64,000 bases of DNA. It comes from Paraburkholderia sp. BCC1884. GTDB lineage: Bacteria; Pseudomonadota; Gammaproteobacteria; Burkholderiales; Burkholderiaceae. The stretch covers positions 1-64,000 of the forward strand of contig NZ_CAAJGL010000066.1 in assembly GCF_900996225.1 (NCBI RefSeq). The letters run 5' to 3'. Positions within the stretch are counted from its first letter, which is position 1, and every line of letters begins with the position of its first letter. Made by a program: the position numbers and the translations under genes. Positions 1-8,670 of this stretch are shown in pieces. The notes below the pieces were generated by a model. The model worked only from the letters and a program-made list of their open reading frames with translations, had not been told where the DNA came from and made no database searches.

Positions 1-389
1 GCATCGACCTTCAGTTGAGGCGTCGTGACCGGCACCACGATAATCGCCTTCACGCCCATACGGGCCGCCGACAGCGCCACGCCCTGCGCATGATTGCCCG
101 CCGACGCCGTAATCACGCCACGCGCAAGCGCCTCGGCCGGAATGTGCGCCATCTTGTTGTACGCGCCGCGCACCTTGAAGGAGAACACCGGCTGGTTGTC
201 CTCGCGCTTCAGATACACCGGATTGCGCAGCCGGGCCGACAGGTTCGGCGCGCGTTCGAGTTCGGTCTCGCGCGCCACGTCGTAGACGCGCGCGGTCAGG
301 GTTTTTTTCAGGTAGTCGTGGCGAAGCGCCACGCTGTCAGCGGCAACGCTAACGCCAACAGTTGACGATTCGAGTTCGTGTAGCGGCAA
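1..389 (-). CDS. ilvA: Threonine ammonia-lyase (threonine deaminase), N-terminal part, cut by window edge
   Basis: This is the N-terminal part of the PLP enzyme that converts threonine to 2-oxobutanoate and ammonia, the first step of isoleucine synthesis. The family signature is visible: a segment reading [20 protein letters not shown], then [20 protein letters not shown], in which the Lys of SFKVRGA binds PLP, and the cofactor loop [10 protein letters not shown]. The gene continues past base 1. No ATG lies in a sensible place. A TTG at 389 has GGAG six bases upstream and is taken as the start; a GTG at 332 is the alternative and gives an N-terminus closer to the usual family length. The identity is secure; the start is not. 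Confidence 0.9.
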   Translation of the reverse strand, partial: MPLHELESSTVGVSVAADSVALRHDYLKKTLTARVYDVARETELERAPNLSARLRNPVYLKREDNQPVFSFKVRGAYNKMAHIPAEALARGVITASAGNHAQGVALSAARMGVKAIIVVPVTTPQLKVD

Positions 390-455
390 GGCAAGCTCCA
401 GTGCGGTAAGGACCAGTCATCAGAAGTTCACCAGGAGGCAGGCTGCAGCGGACAT

Positions 456-482
456 AAAAAAACCCGCCTCATGGGGCGGGTT
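456..482 (-). terminator. Rho-independent terminator of the 4387-632 operon
   Basis: An 8-bp perfect stem (AACCCGCC at 461-468 with GGCGGGTT at 475-482, six-base loop) is followed on the minus strand by a run of T (A-tract at 456-462 on the plus strand). It lies about 150 bases downstream of the tandem hydrolase stop, so it probably ends that operon. Confidence 0.85.
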
Positions 483-631
483 ATGTATCACTGCGATCAG
501 ACGCGCGCTAACCCACCATTCGAGGAATGATGCTAATAATCAGCGCAATACGGATGTCGAGGCAGTTCATGTGACCGATCTTCGTTGACTTGACGTGCTT
601 TGTCAATCCCTCTGCCCTGCACTCGTCCGCT

Positions 632-2497
632 TCAACGTCGCTGGGCCGGGGCAACCCGTAAGCCGAGATTCGGCGCGACGGCCTCGCGCCGTCCACTCAA
701 CACGCGCTCACGGAGGAACACCTCGAAGCGCGTCATCACGGCTTCGCGCGCGGCGCATGAGAAGAGCGCGTGATCGACCGTGCCGACGACTGTCGTGCAA
801 ACATGCTTGAGCTTCTGTAACTGATTGCCATGTTGTCCGAAATGAATTTCCAGCTGCTCCAGCCCTTCGTCGAGCGGGCCGTACATGAATGAAGTGTGCA
901 CGCCCTTGCGTTCCAGTTCGAGCACGAGCTTGCGCACCGCGCCACCCGGCGTGCGATGTCCGAGCAACCGTTCGAGCGCCGTGCCGGTACGCGCCGCGAC
1001 GCGCGCCACCATGCGTCGCGCGAGTTCGGCCGTGATTGCGCGTCCCTTCGCCTGCCCCGTCAGCAGACGCAGCCATTTGCGCGGATTGCGCATGGCCCGC
1101 CGGTACACCACGCTCGACGCAACATGCTGGGTACCAGGCCGGGTTCGCGCACCGTCCCAGATGAAGAACGGCAGATTGACGCCGGTGCATCCCACCACGG
1201 CGGGGTGCGTGAGCGCCGTATGCATGCTGACATACGCACCGGTGCACACGCCGAACATCACCACCTTCGGATGCCCCAGCGCCGTCAGCCAATCGACGCC
1301 GGCGCGCGCATCGCCGATGGAATAACGGGCGTACACCATATCGAGCGACAGGCTGTCGTCACGGCGCATGCTGTCACCCAGGCCGCTCAGGTCCATGCGC
1401 AACGAGGCGATGCCCTGGGCCGCGAGACGCCGCGCCATCAGCACCGTGAAGCGCCCCTCGCCGACCCGGTGCACGCCACCCGTGTTGACGAACAGCACGG
1501 CCGGTGCGCCCTCGAGCGCGCGCGTCGGCTGACACAGCACGCCGGCATAGCGGTTGTCGTCGAACACGACGGGGGTCTCGTGTCCGTGTGCGAATTCGAT
1601 GGACTGGCTGGGCACGCCCGCCCGTATCTCGACCGTGGGTTCGGCGCCGCTGACCGCCGCCACGCCGAACCATTCGAGCACGCTATTGAAGGCTCTGACC
1701 GGCGTCTGGCTGAAGATCGGATCGAACACGAACTTGCTGTACTCGCCGAACCACTGCAACTCCGTTTCGGCACCCTGTGACTGATAATGCGCGGCCAGAC
1801 GCTTCACGCGCGGGCTCTCGCCGAGGTCCTGCATCAACACGCGGCGCGCGGGACACTGTGTCGCGCGTTCGAGATCGACCTGGGTCAGCATCTCGAGCGA
1901 ATCCGGATAAAGACGAAAGCCATGTGCGCCGATCGTATGCGCGGGCTCCACGTCGACCCGCAGTTCGGCGGCGTCCTGCGAGCCGAGCCAGCGTTGATGC
2001 TGCAATTCCAGTTCGCGGATATAGCCCTTGCCCGAACTCACGGGCATGAGCATCACCAGGCTATCGACGCCGCCCAACTCTTCGGCAGCCAGCGCCGCCA
2101 GCGTGCCGCCGAGGCGTAATCCGCACAGGCCGAGCCGCGTCACGCCGGTGTCGGCGCGCAGTCGCGCGGCCGCCGTCTTGATGCTGTCGACCCAGGCGCG
2201 CACGCGCTGCGGATCGTCTTCGTTGCCGCTCGAATCGCCCGTGCCGGGATAGTCGAAACGCAGCACCGCGATGCCGCGCGCGGCGAGCGCCTCGGCCAGT
2301 TCACGCCAGCCGCGATAGATGCACAGCGCTTCGTAGCCGAACGGGTTGCACAGCACCACGCCCATTTCAGCCTGCGTGTGCGCCGGGCGATGCAGCCATC
2401 CGAAACAACCGTCGAATGTAACCGGCGTCATGCTGGGCGAAGTCGTCATGTCGGGTCGGCGTGGCGCCATATCAGGTGTGCGTTGCAATCGACTCAT
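632..2497 (-). CDS. Tandem alpha/beta-hydrolase-fold protein with non-serine nucleophile elbows
   Basis: A 621-residue cytoplasmic protein made of two alpha/beta-hydrolase-fold halves, roughly residues 28-280 and 300-600. Each half has the strand pattern and oxyanion-loop type sequence of the fold (NPFGYE near 51, FDYPGTGDS near 81; VNTGGVHRVG near 338, MDLSGLGDS near 368). The expected GxSxG elbow reads GLRLG (residues 126-130) in the first half and GVCTG (416-420) in the second, so the nucleophile is Arg in one and Cys in the other. The C-terminal VDHALF supplies a candidate catalytic His. The first half recalls hydrolases found beside exosortase systems, but no exosortase is seen here. It is last in an operon with a carrier protein and an adenylation enzyme and overlaps the carrier gene by 26 bases if the first ATG is used; a later Met at 2449 is also possible. 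It may release or transfer an acyl group from the carrier; this is inference. Confidence 0.75.
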   Translation of the reverse strand: MSRLQRTPDMAPRRPDMTTSPSMTPVTFDGCFGWLHRPAHTQAEMGVVLCNPFGYEALCIYRGWRELAEALAARGIAVLRFDYPGTGDSSGNEDDPQRVRAWVDSIKTAAARLRADTGVTRLGLCGLRLGGTLAALAAEELGGVDSLVMLMPVSSGKGYIRELELQHQRWLGSQDAAELRVDVEPAHTIGAHGFRLYPDSLEMLTQVDLERATQCPARRVLMQDLGESPRVKRLAAHYQSQGAETELQWFGEYSKFVFDPIFSQTPVRAFNSVLEWFGVAAVSGAEPTVEIRAGVPSQSIEFAHGHETPVVFDDNRYAGVLCQPTRALEGAPAVLFVNTGGVHRVGEGRFTVLMARRLAAQGIASLRMDLSGLGDSMRRDDSLSLDMVYARYSIGDARAGVDWLTALGHPKVVMFGVCTGAYVSMHTALTHPAVVGCTGVNLPFFIWDGARTRPGTQHVASSVVYRRAMRNPRKWLRLLTGQAKGRAITAELARRMVARVAARTGTALERLLGHRTPGGAVRKLVLELERKGVHTSFMYGPLDEGLEQLEIHFGQHGNQLQKLKHVCTTVVGTVDHALFSCAAREAVMTRFEVFLRERVLSGRREAVAPNLGLRVAPAQRR

Positions 2498-2732
2498 CCG
2501 GGACGATCTGTTCGATCACCCTCGCGAGCGAGTCGATGCTCTGGAAGAGATCGTGTGTAATCAGCGTGGCGGGAATCTGGATCGAAAAAGTTTCCTCGAT
2601 TGCCATCATCACGCGGACCGTGCCGAGCGACGACAAACCTGCGTCGTACAGATCGTCGTGATCGGCGAGCGTGTCCACGGGTACGTCGAGACAAGCGGTG
2701 TCCTGCAGGATGCTGCGTACTTGTGCGTTCAT
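2472..2732 (-). CDS. Stand-alone acyl/peptidyl carrier protein
   Basis: An 86-residue acidic carrier protein. The phosphopantetheine site is DAGLSSLGTV with Ser35 as the expected attachment residue; the preceding DDLYDAGLSSL and following helix VRVMMAIEETFSI fit the ACP fold. The ATG at 2732 has a strong GGGAG ribosome site four to six bases upstream, which decides the start over an upstream extension in the same frame. It sits 92 bases downstream of the adenylation gene and runs into the tandem hydrolase gene, so the three are probably co-transcribed and the carrier probably receives the adenylated substrate. The site has Ser in place of the Asp of the common GLDSL motif, as in many specialised carriers outside fatty-acid synthesis. 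Confidence 0.88.
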   Translation of the reverse strand: MNAQVRSILQDTACLDVPVDTLADHDDLYDAGLSSLGTVRVMMAIEETFSIQIPATLITHDLFQSIDSLARVIEQIVPDESIATHT

Positions 2733-2824
2733 TGTTATCTCCCGGATACGTTCGTTCTTGCGCGCGGAATCGGTGCGTCGATCGCTGACCGGATGCGCGG
2801 CTGTCTTGTCCCGTCCTGCTCGAA

Positions 2825-4387
2825 TCAGATCAACACGTCGCCGCTTTCGCACTGCGCGGCGAGCGCCTTCCGATCGATCTTGCCATTCACGTTGAGCGGC
2901 ACCGCGTCGAGCATCACGATGCGTTGCGGGACCGCGTAGGCCGGCAAGCGCTCGCGGCAGGCGCGCAGGATGCGCACACTGTCGTGTTGCGCGTCCGACA
3001 CGAACGCGATCAAACCACCCGCACGGCCGGCTTCATCGACAGGCCATGGCAGCACCGCGCAAAGCGCGGCTTCGCTGCAGGCCTGCACGACGAGTTCCAC
3101 CTCTTCGAGTTCGATGCGGTTGCCGCGGATCTTGACCTGCGAATCCAGCCGGCCCAGAAACACCATGCCCATGCCGGCGACTTCGCGCGCGACATCCGCG
3201 CTGCGATACCAGCGCGATGCGCTGCAGCCAGGATAGTGAGCCGACACGAAGCGACGATTACCGGGCTCATCGGGCGACAGATAGCCGGAGGCGACCTGCG
3301 GCCCACCGATCAGCAATTCGCCGCTCACGCCGGGCGTGACGGGGTCGAGCGCGCTGTCCACGATCAGCAGTTCCATGCCGGGCAGCGCTTCGCCTAGCGG
3401 CATCACCGAATGCTGGGAGACGGCGATGAATTCCGCGGTCACTTCGAAGGCGCTGCAGGCGACCGTCGTTTCGGTCGGTCCATAGCAGTTCAGCACGCGT
3501 GTGTTCGGCGCGGCTCGCATCCAGGCCTGCACCAACCAGCGCGGCAGCGGTTCACCGCCGAACAGGGTCACGCGCAGACTGTGAAATTCGTCCGCAGGGA
3601 GCTTGCGCAACTGCTGCATGAAAGCGGCCACCGAGGGCACGCTGCACCAGTGCGTGATCGCGTGTTGTTTGACAAACGCGGCGTTGTAGATGGGCTCCGC
3701 GGTCTTCGGCACATACAGGCAGCCGCCGTTGGCCCAGCACACGAACATGTCATGCACCGAGGGATCGAACGATATCTCGCACAACTGCAAGTAGCGGGCA
3801 TCCGGCAGCCGGCCTATCGACGGCAGTTGCGACGCCACGTAGGCACACGCATTCGCGTGCGAGATCGGCACGCCTTTCGGCGCACCGGTCGAGCCCGAGG
3901 TGAACAGGATGTAGGCGCGATCATCGGACGAGCGAGGCGCGGGCTCAGCGGTAAAGGCAATAGCCGGCAGTCCGTTCAGCGCATCGCCTTCTTCTTCGTC
4001 GTCGATCAGGAAGATCGCCGGGCTTGCGTTCAGCAGCGGCAGGACATTGACGAGCACGGCCGCGCAGCGCCGGTCCACCAGTAGCACCGGCGCGCCCGAC
4101 TGCGCGATTACCGCGGCGATGCGCGCAGCCGGCGTGTTCGGATTGACCGGCACATAGGCGCACCCAGCCTTCAGGATCCCCAGCAGGCCCGCATAAGCGG
4201 CTACGCTGCGGTGGGCGAACAGCAGGCAACGTCTGGCTTTCCCGGCCGGCATGACGGCCGCCAGCCCCGCTGCGATCCGCTGCGCCCGCGCGGCGATCTC
4301 GTCGTAGCGATAGAGGCGTTCGTCGACCCATAGCGCGGGTCGGTCCGGCTCGTTCGCGGCCGTGTCGAAGAAGAAGGAATCCAGCAT
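2825..4387 (-). CDS. Stand-alone NRPS-type adenylation enzyme (AMP-forming ligase)
   Basis: A 520-residue member of the ANL superfamily, which activates a carboxylic acid as an acyl-AMP and loads it on a carrier thiol. Core motifs are complete: A3 LFTSGSTGAPKG (162-172), A4 FDPSVHDMF (207-215), A5 NCYGPTETTV (300-309), A7 YRSAD, A8 GRLDSQVKIRGNRIELEEVE split across about 410-430, and A10 NGKIDRKAL with catalytic Lys503. The Asp of the A4 motif is the position that contacts the alpha-amino group in amino-acid-activating domains, followed by Pro and His at other specificity positions, so an amino acid substrate is likely; its identity cannot be read. There is no condensation or carrier domain within the protein. 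It is the first gene of an operon with a separate carrier and a hydrolase, a layout reminiscent of DltA/DltC or aminoacyl-carrier systems. Confidence 0.88.
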   Translation of the reverse strand: MLDSFFFDTAANEPDRPALWVDERLYRYDEIAARAQRIAAGLAAVMPAGKARRCLLFAHRSVAAYAGLLGILKAGCAYVPVNPNTPAARIAAVIAQSGAPVLLVDRRCAAVLVNVLPLLNASPAIFLIDDEEEGDALNGLPAIAFTAEPAPRSSDDRAYILFTSGSTGAPKGVPISHANACAYVASQLPSIGRLPDARYLQLCEISFDPSVHDMFVCWANGGCLYVPKTAEPIYNAAFVKQHAITHWCSVPSVAAFMQQLRKLPADEFHSLRVTLFGGEPLPRWLVQAWMRAAPNTRVLNCYGPTETTVACSAFEVTAEFIAVSQHSVMPLGEALPGMELLIVDSALDPVTPGVSGELLIGGPQVASGYLSPDEPGNRRFVSAHYPGCSASRWYRSADVAREVAGMGMVFLGRLDSQVKIRGNRIELEEVELVVQACSEAALCAVLPWPVDEAGRAGGLIAFVSDAQHDSVRILRACRERLPAYAVPQRIVMLDAVPLNVNGKIDRKALAAQCESGDVLI

Positions 4388-4801
4388 TCAAGGCCCCGAT
4401 GCATCAGGCACAGCCCTGGCGCGTCGCATCGCCGGCCAGCCGGTGCGCGACAACCAGTCATGCCAAAAGCACGCTGCACAGTGACGATGACGACCCCGTG
4501 GCGCGCTGCGTTTTATCGCAGAAGAATTCTAAAGACGGATGCGCTGACATAACCCGCTACGCTGATTCTTCACACGCAAACGCATGAGCAATCTTGGTAA
4601 CAGGTTTCGTAAGAATCATAGATTCCGGATGGGGCCGGTATATGTGCGATACCGCTCTCAACATAAAAATGAGAGCGGCTGGCGAGCTTCGATTAACGAT
4701 TAAAGACGCGTCACTACCGGGCCGGCTGCCGTGCGCAGCGTGAATGGCCCTTCGTTTTCATTTCAGGCGGCTTGCAAAACGTGATTGCTTTTATACGTCG
4801 T
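4388..4801. other. Intergenic region upstream of the adenylation operon
   Basis: About 410 bases without a convincing gene. It should hold the promoter of the minus-strand operon starting at 4387 and the 3' end of the acvB transcript. The only structure seen is the inverted repeat listed separately at 4652-4678; short open frames here have no ribosome site. Confidence 0.5.
4652..4678. repeat. Perfect 9-bp inverted repeat
   Basis: CCGCTCTCA and TGAGAGCGG flank a nine-base A-rich spacer. No T-run follows on either strand, so it is not a classical terminator. It lies about 120 bases past the acvB stop and 265 bases before the adenylation gene; it could be a factor-independent-type mRNA end or an operator. 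Confidence 0.5.
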
Positions 4802-6073
4802 TCAGTGCGTCAAGCCGCTTTGCTTCCTGAATGCGCCGAGAATGCGCTGTTCGAGCGCGTTGTAATCGCGGCCAAAGTGATGATCGCCCGAGGTTCGAAT
4901 GACGTCGACGCCGGTTTGAGCCAGCGCCGGACACAAGGTGTCCTTCTCGGCTTCGCCGTAGAAACATTGCACGATCGACGGCGGCACATGAGCCAACTCC
5001 GGCTGCACCTTCAGCGCCTTGTCGCTCGCGGGCATGCCGAGCCAGCCGCCCACGCGGATCTGAAAGTCCGCATCCGGCGCGAAGCCGAGCAAGGCGATCA
5101 GCGAGACTTTGGCACGCAGCGCGTCGGGAAGACGGTTATAGGCGAACGGCATCACATCCGCGCCGAACGAGTAGCCGACCAGCGCAATATGCTCGGCATG
5201 CCAGCGCGCGCCGTAGGTTTTCATCACGCGCGCGAGATCGCGGCTCGTTTGCGCGGGCGGCTTCTCGCTCCAGAAATAGCGCAGGCTGTCCACGCCGATC
5301 ACCGAGACGCCGTCTTTCTGCAAAGCCTGCGCGATGGTCTTGTCGAGATCGCGCCAGCCGCCGTCGCCGGAGATCACGATCGCCATCAAGCCGTTCGGAT
5401 GCGCCGCCGGCAACTCGATCAGCGGCAGATCGGAGAGGTCGTCGTCGCTCGTGGAGACGGCTTGCAGGTGCGGCGTGAGCAGGCTCACCAGACGCGTGCG
5501 CTCCTCGGAAGCGCTACCCGTGGTCGCTGTTTCGACGAAGCCCGGCACCTTGTCGCGAATCACGGTGGGGTCCGGCGGACACGGCTGGAAGCGCGAGTCG
5601 AGCGTTTGCTCGGGGTTCACTACGACCGCGCCGGCGATCGTATTCGACGGCGCCTGCTTGAGCACGTGCATCGCAAGCGTCGCGCCCTGCCCGGTGCCCG
5701 CGACGATCGGCGCGAAATAATGGCTCGATTGCGCCTGCCGCTCGAGTTGATGGCTCAGCGCTTCGGCGTCGCCCACCAGTTGATGGCAGGCTTCCTGTTT
5801 CGCGCTGAGATTGGCCACGTAGCGCGTGGTATCCACACCGACAGTCAAGGCACCCGCCTTGGCGAGCGCGTCCGCGCTCTGCTGGTCCGCGGCGCTCCAG
5901 CCGCCCGCCTGCGAGTACAAGACCACGAAACCGCGCAAGGGCCCCGTCGGTTGCGTGACGGTGACGTCGCCATAACGGCCGCCGGGCACGCTGGTGGTCG
6001 CCGCCTGGGCGAACGCGCTGCAAGTGAAGAGGCTCGCCGCCACGGCGAGCCTGAAAAACGGATGCAAGGTCAT
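4802..6073 (-). CDS. acvB: AcvB/VirJ family periplasmic serine hydrolase (lysyl-phosphatidylglycerol hydrolase)
   Basis: A 423-residue exported protein with a signal peptide (MTLHPFFRLAVAASLFTCSA, cleavage near residue 24 after AQA). It has two related alpha/beta-hydrolase-like halves; the C-terminal half carries the nucleophile elbow GYSFGAD with Ser302 and the His pair GDHHFGRD at about 398-399, plus the conserved SGDGGWRDLD. AcvB proteins in Agrobacterium and related bacteria remove lysine from lysyl-phosphatidylglycerol in the periplasm and are encoded next to the synthase. Here the ATG at 6073 overlaps the mprF stop (ATGA) with AGGAGG nine bases upstream, so the start is placed there rather than 30 codons upstream inside mprF. 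The pair probably balances membrane charge and acid or cationic-peptide tolerance. Confidence 0.88.
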   Translation of the reverse strand: MTLHPFFRLAVAASLFTCSAFAQAATTSVPGGRYGDVTVTQPTGPLRGFVVLYSQAGGWSAADQQSADALAKAGALTVGVDTTRYVANLSAKQEACHQLVGDAEALSHQLERQAQSSHYFAPIVAGTGQGATLAMHVLKQAPSNTIAGAVVVNPEQTLDSRFQPCPPDPTVIRDKVPGFVETATTGSASEERTRLVSLLTPHLQAVSTSDDDLSDLPLIELPAAHPNGLMAIVISGDGGWRDLDKTIAQALQKDGVSVIGVDSLRYFWSEKPPAQTSRDLARVMKTYGARWHAEHIALVGYSFGADVMPFAYNRLPDALRAKVSLIALLGFAPDADFQIRVGGWLGMPASDKALKVQPELAHVPPSIVQCFYGEAEKDTLCPALAQTGVDVIRTSGDHHFGRDYNALEQRILGAFRKQSGLTH

Positions 6074-8670
6074 GAACGCCGGCCTCCTGCCAGCAATGAC
6101 AGGTCCGCGAGCGTGAAGAACACGCCCACCGAACCCGACGCCGCGAGATAGCGCGGCTCCCAATGCGGCTGGAACTTGCTTTTGAAAGCACGCAGTCCGC
6201 GGAAGTTATAGAAGCGGCCGCCGAAGCGCCACACGATGCCGGCAAACCGGTGCCAGCGCGAGGCCAGCGGCGTCGGCTGCATGCCTGAAAGCGGCGCGAT
6301 GCCCAGACTCAGCGAGCGGAAACCCGCCTGCTTCAGATGCAGCGCCAGTTGGGTGAACAGATATTCCATTGCATAGGGCGACGCGCTCTCCACGTGACGC
6401 ATCACGCCGACGGTCGCCTCGGTGTTCATATCGGTCGTCATGAAGGTCACGAAGGCGGCGGGTGCGCCGTTCTGGCGGACCAGCATCACGGATTGCGCGG
6501 CGAGATATTCGTCGGTGAACGCGGCGACCGAGAAGCTCTTCTCGCGCGCGTCGCGGCTGTCGAGCCAGCCGTCGGAAATTTCACGCAGGGTGTCGAGCGA
6601 AGCGGGCACGTCGGCCTGATCGATCACTTCGACCGCAAAGCCATCGCGATCGCCACGTTTGAGCGCATAGCGAAGATGCGCGCGATGCGAGCCCTTCAGA
6701 TCGAAATCGTCGAGCACGACATGCGCTTCCTCGCCGAGCTTCATCAGCGTGAGGCCTGCGTCGAGATAGAGCGGCAAGGCGTTGGCGCGCACCTGATAGA
6801 ACGCCGCGCGGCCGCCGTGCGTATGAGCGAGCGCCACGAACTTGCTGATGAGGCCGGCCCATTCTTCACGCGGACCGACCGGATCGTGCAGCGCGGCCCA
6901 GGTGCGGCCGTATTTCGCGTACATCAGAAAGGCTTCACGCGATTCCGAAAACAGGAAGCTCTTGTCGCCCATCAGGGCGAGACCGGCGTCGCTGCGTTCC
7001 TGCGCGCGCACGATGCGCGCCGCGTCGTGCAGGTCTTCCGGCGCCGGTTTGACGAAACGGCCCGCGGCCGGACGCAGCAACTGCCAGAACGAAAAGGTGG
7101 CGGCGAACAGGCTGGCGGCCAGCGTCGCGCGCAAGGCACGCGGCGCGCGTTCGTCGAAGGCAAATTGCCACCACAGATCACGTGTGTACGGCACGTCGCG
7201 GAAGGCGAACAGCATCACCCAGACGGCGAGCCCGAGCACCATCGCAATCGAGACCAGCCAGCCCGCCGTGAAGCGTTCGGCGAACAGCGACGAGTGGCGA
7301 TTGAAGCGCTGGCGGGTGGTCAGTAGCAGCGCGATCAGCATGCCGAGCACGCCCGCTTCGACGAACGCGAGACCTTTGGTCAGCGAGAGCGCGAGACTCA
7401 AAACGGCCAGCAGCAGAGTCATCCACCACGCCGCGTCGAGACGCCGCAACAGGCCACGCGCGACGAACAGCAGCAGCACCCCGAGCACGCTGCACAGCAT
7501 CTGCGAGCTCTCGAGCACCCATAGCGGCAGCACGTCGCGCAGAATGCGGATGCGTTGCCAGAACGCGGGCGTCGCGCTGGAAATCACCAGCATGCCGCCG
7601 ACCACGAACGTGACGAGACTGAGGAACAGCGGTGCCAGCTTCGAAGCCGCGGCCGCGTGTTGCAGCGGCAGGCGGCTCTTCAACGCGCGGCCTTCGAAGC
7701 CCGCGAGCAGCGCGGCCGAAACGATCAGCGGCGCGCCGAAGTAAATCGCCCGATAGGCGAGCAGCGCGGCCAGCATTTCGTGGGGCTGCACGCTGCCCTT
7801 GAGCGTGAACACCATGGCCGCTTCGAACACGCCGACACCGCCGGGCGTATGGCCGATCATGCCGAGCAGCATGGCCGCGGCATAGACGGTGATGAAGGTG
7901 ACGAAGCTCACGTCCGCATGCGGCAGCAACGCCCACAACGCGAGGCCCGCGGCCACCACGTCGAGCACGGCAAGCCCGACCTGCGCGAGCAGATCGCGGC
8001 GCGCCGGAATGTCGAACGACAGCCACTGCCAGCGCGTGCGGATCGGGCGCGTCTCACGACGGCAGGCCGCAGCCGCGAGCCCGAGCACGATCAGCAGCGC
8101 TGCGCCGCTCCCACGCAGCGCCGGCGGCGTGAGATGCAGCATCGGCGCAAGCAGGCCGGCGGCGGCGACCATGCCGAGCGCGGTCATCAAGACGAGCGCG
8201 AGCGCCAGCGAGACGCTGGTGAACACGGTCATGCGGCCGATCTGCGCGGGCGTGACCTGCGCGACGCTGTACACGCGCACACGCACGGCGCCGCCCGTCA
8301 AGGCGCCGAAACCGGTGGCATTGCCGAGCGCGGAACCGGCCGTTGCGCCGATCCACAGCGCCACGCGTGGGACCACCACGCCGAGGTAGCGCAAGCCGAC
8401 GAAGTCGCGGCCGACCAGCGCCACGTAACTCAGCGCGGTGGCGGCCAGCGCGGTGCTCCATTCGACGGCCGTGAGTTCGCGCAGTTGACGCATCACCGAG
8501 CGATAGTCGACCGCCTGCGACAGATGCTGCAGGACGATCAGCAGCAACCCGCCAATCATGAGCGCGAGCACCGGCGAAAGAATTCCGCGGCTGCCGAGCG
8601 TCTTGCCAACGCGCCCGAGGCTCGCGCCCAGCCGGTCGAATCGCTGCTTGTATCGGTGGAACATGGTCAA
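6070..8670 (-). CDS. mprF: Bifunctional lysylphosphatidylglycerol synthetase/flippase MprF
   Basis: An 866-residue inner-membrane protein. The first 510 or so residues contain many hydrophobic membrane segments (flippase part), including GMIGHTPGGVGVFEA, a segment typical of the lysylphosphatidylglycerol synthase transmembrane family. The C-terminal 330 residues form the soluble transferase (DUF2156) domain: FSESREAFLMYAKYGRTW, GRAAFYQVRANALPLYLDAG and LSLGIAPLSGM. It moves an aminoacyl group, usually lysine from Lys-tRNA, to phosphatidylglycerol and flips the product to the outer leaflet. Its stop overlaps the start of acvB, so the two are translationally coupled. The aminoacyl specificity (Lys or Ala) cannot be read from sequence. 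Confidence 0.92.
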   Translation of the reverse strand: MTMFHRYKQRFDRLGASLGRVGKTLGSRGILSPVLALMIGGLLLIVLQHLSQAVDYRSVMRQLRELTAVEWSTALAATALSYVALVGRDFVGLRYLGVVVPRVALWIGATAGSALGNATGFGALTGGAVRVRVYSVAQVTPAQIGRMTVFTSVSLALALVLMTALGMVAAAGLLAPMLHLTPPALRGSGAALLIVLGLAAAACRRETRPIRTRWQWLSFDIPARRDLLAQVGLAVLDVVAAGLALWALLPHADVSFVTFITVYAAAMLLGMIGHTPGGVGVFEAAMVFTLKGSVQPHEMLAALLAYRAIYFGAPLIVSAALLAGFEGRALKSRLPLQHAAAASKLAPLFLSLVTFVVGGMLVISSATPAFWQRIRILRDVLPLWVLESSQMLCSVLGVLLLFVARGLLRRLDAAWWMTLLLAVLSLALSLTKGLAFVEAGVLGMLIALLLTTRQRFNRHSSLFAERFTAGWLVSIAMVLGLAVWVMLFAFRDVPYTRDLWWQFAFDERAPRALRATLAASLFAATFSFWQLLRPAAGRFVKPAPEDLHDAARIVRAQERSDAGLALMGDKSFLFSESREAFLMYAKYGRTWAALHDPVGPREEWAGLISKFVALAHTHGGRAAFYQVRANALPLYLDAGLTLMKLGEEAHVVLDDFDLKGSHRAHLRYALKRGDRDGFAVEVIDQADVPASLDTLREISDGWLDSRDAREKSFSVAAFTDEYLAAQSVMLVRQNGAPAAFVTFMTTDMNTEATVGVMRHVESASPYAMEYLFTQLALHLKQAGFRSLSLGIAPLSGMQPTPLASRWHRFAGIVWRFGGRFYNFRGLRAFKSKFQPHWEPRYLAASGSVGVFFTLADLSLLAGGRRS

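Noticed and set aside
4772..6151. 459-codon open frame on the plus strand opposite acvB
   Set aside because: Its composition is dominated by Arg, His, Gln and Ala and it mirrors the codon periodicity of acvB; no domain or ribosome site.
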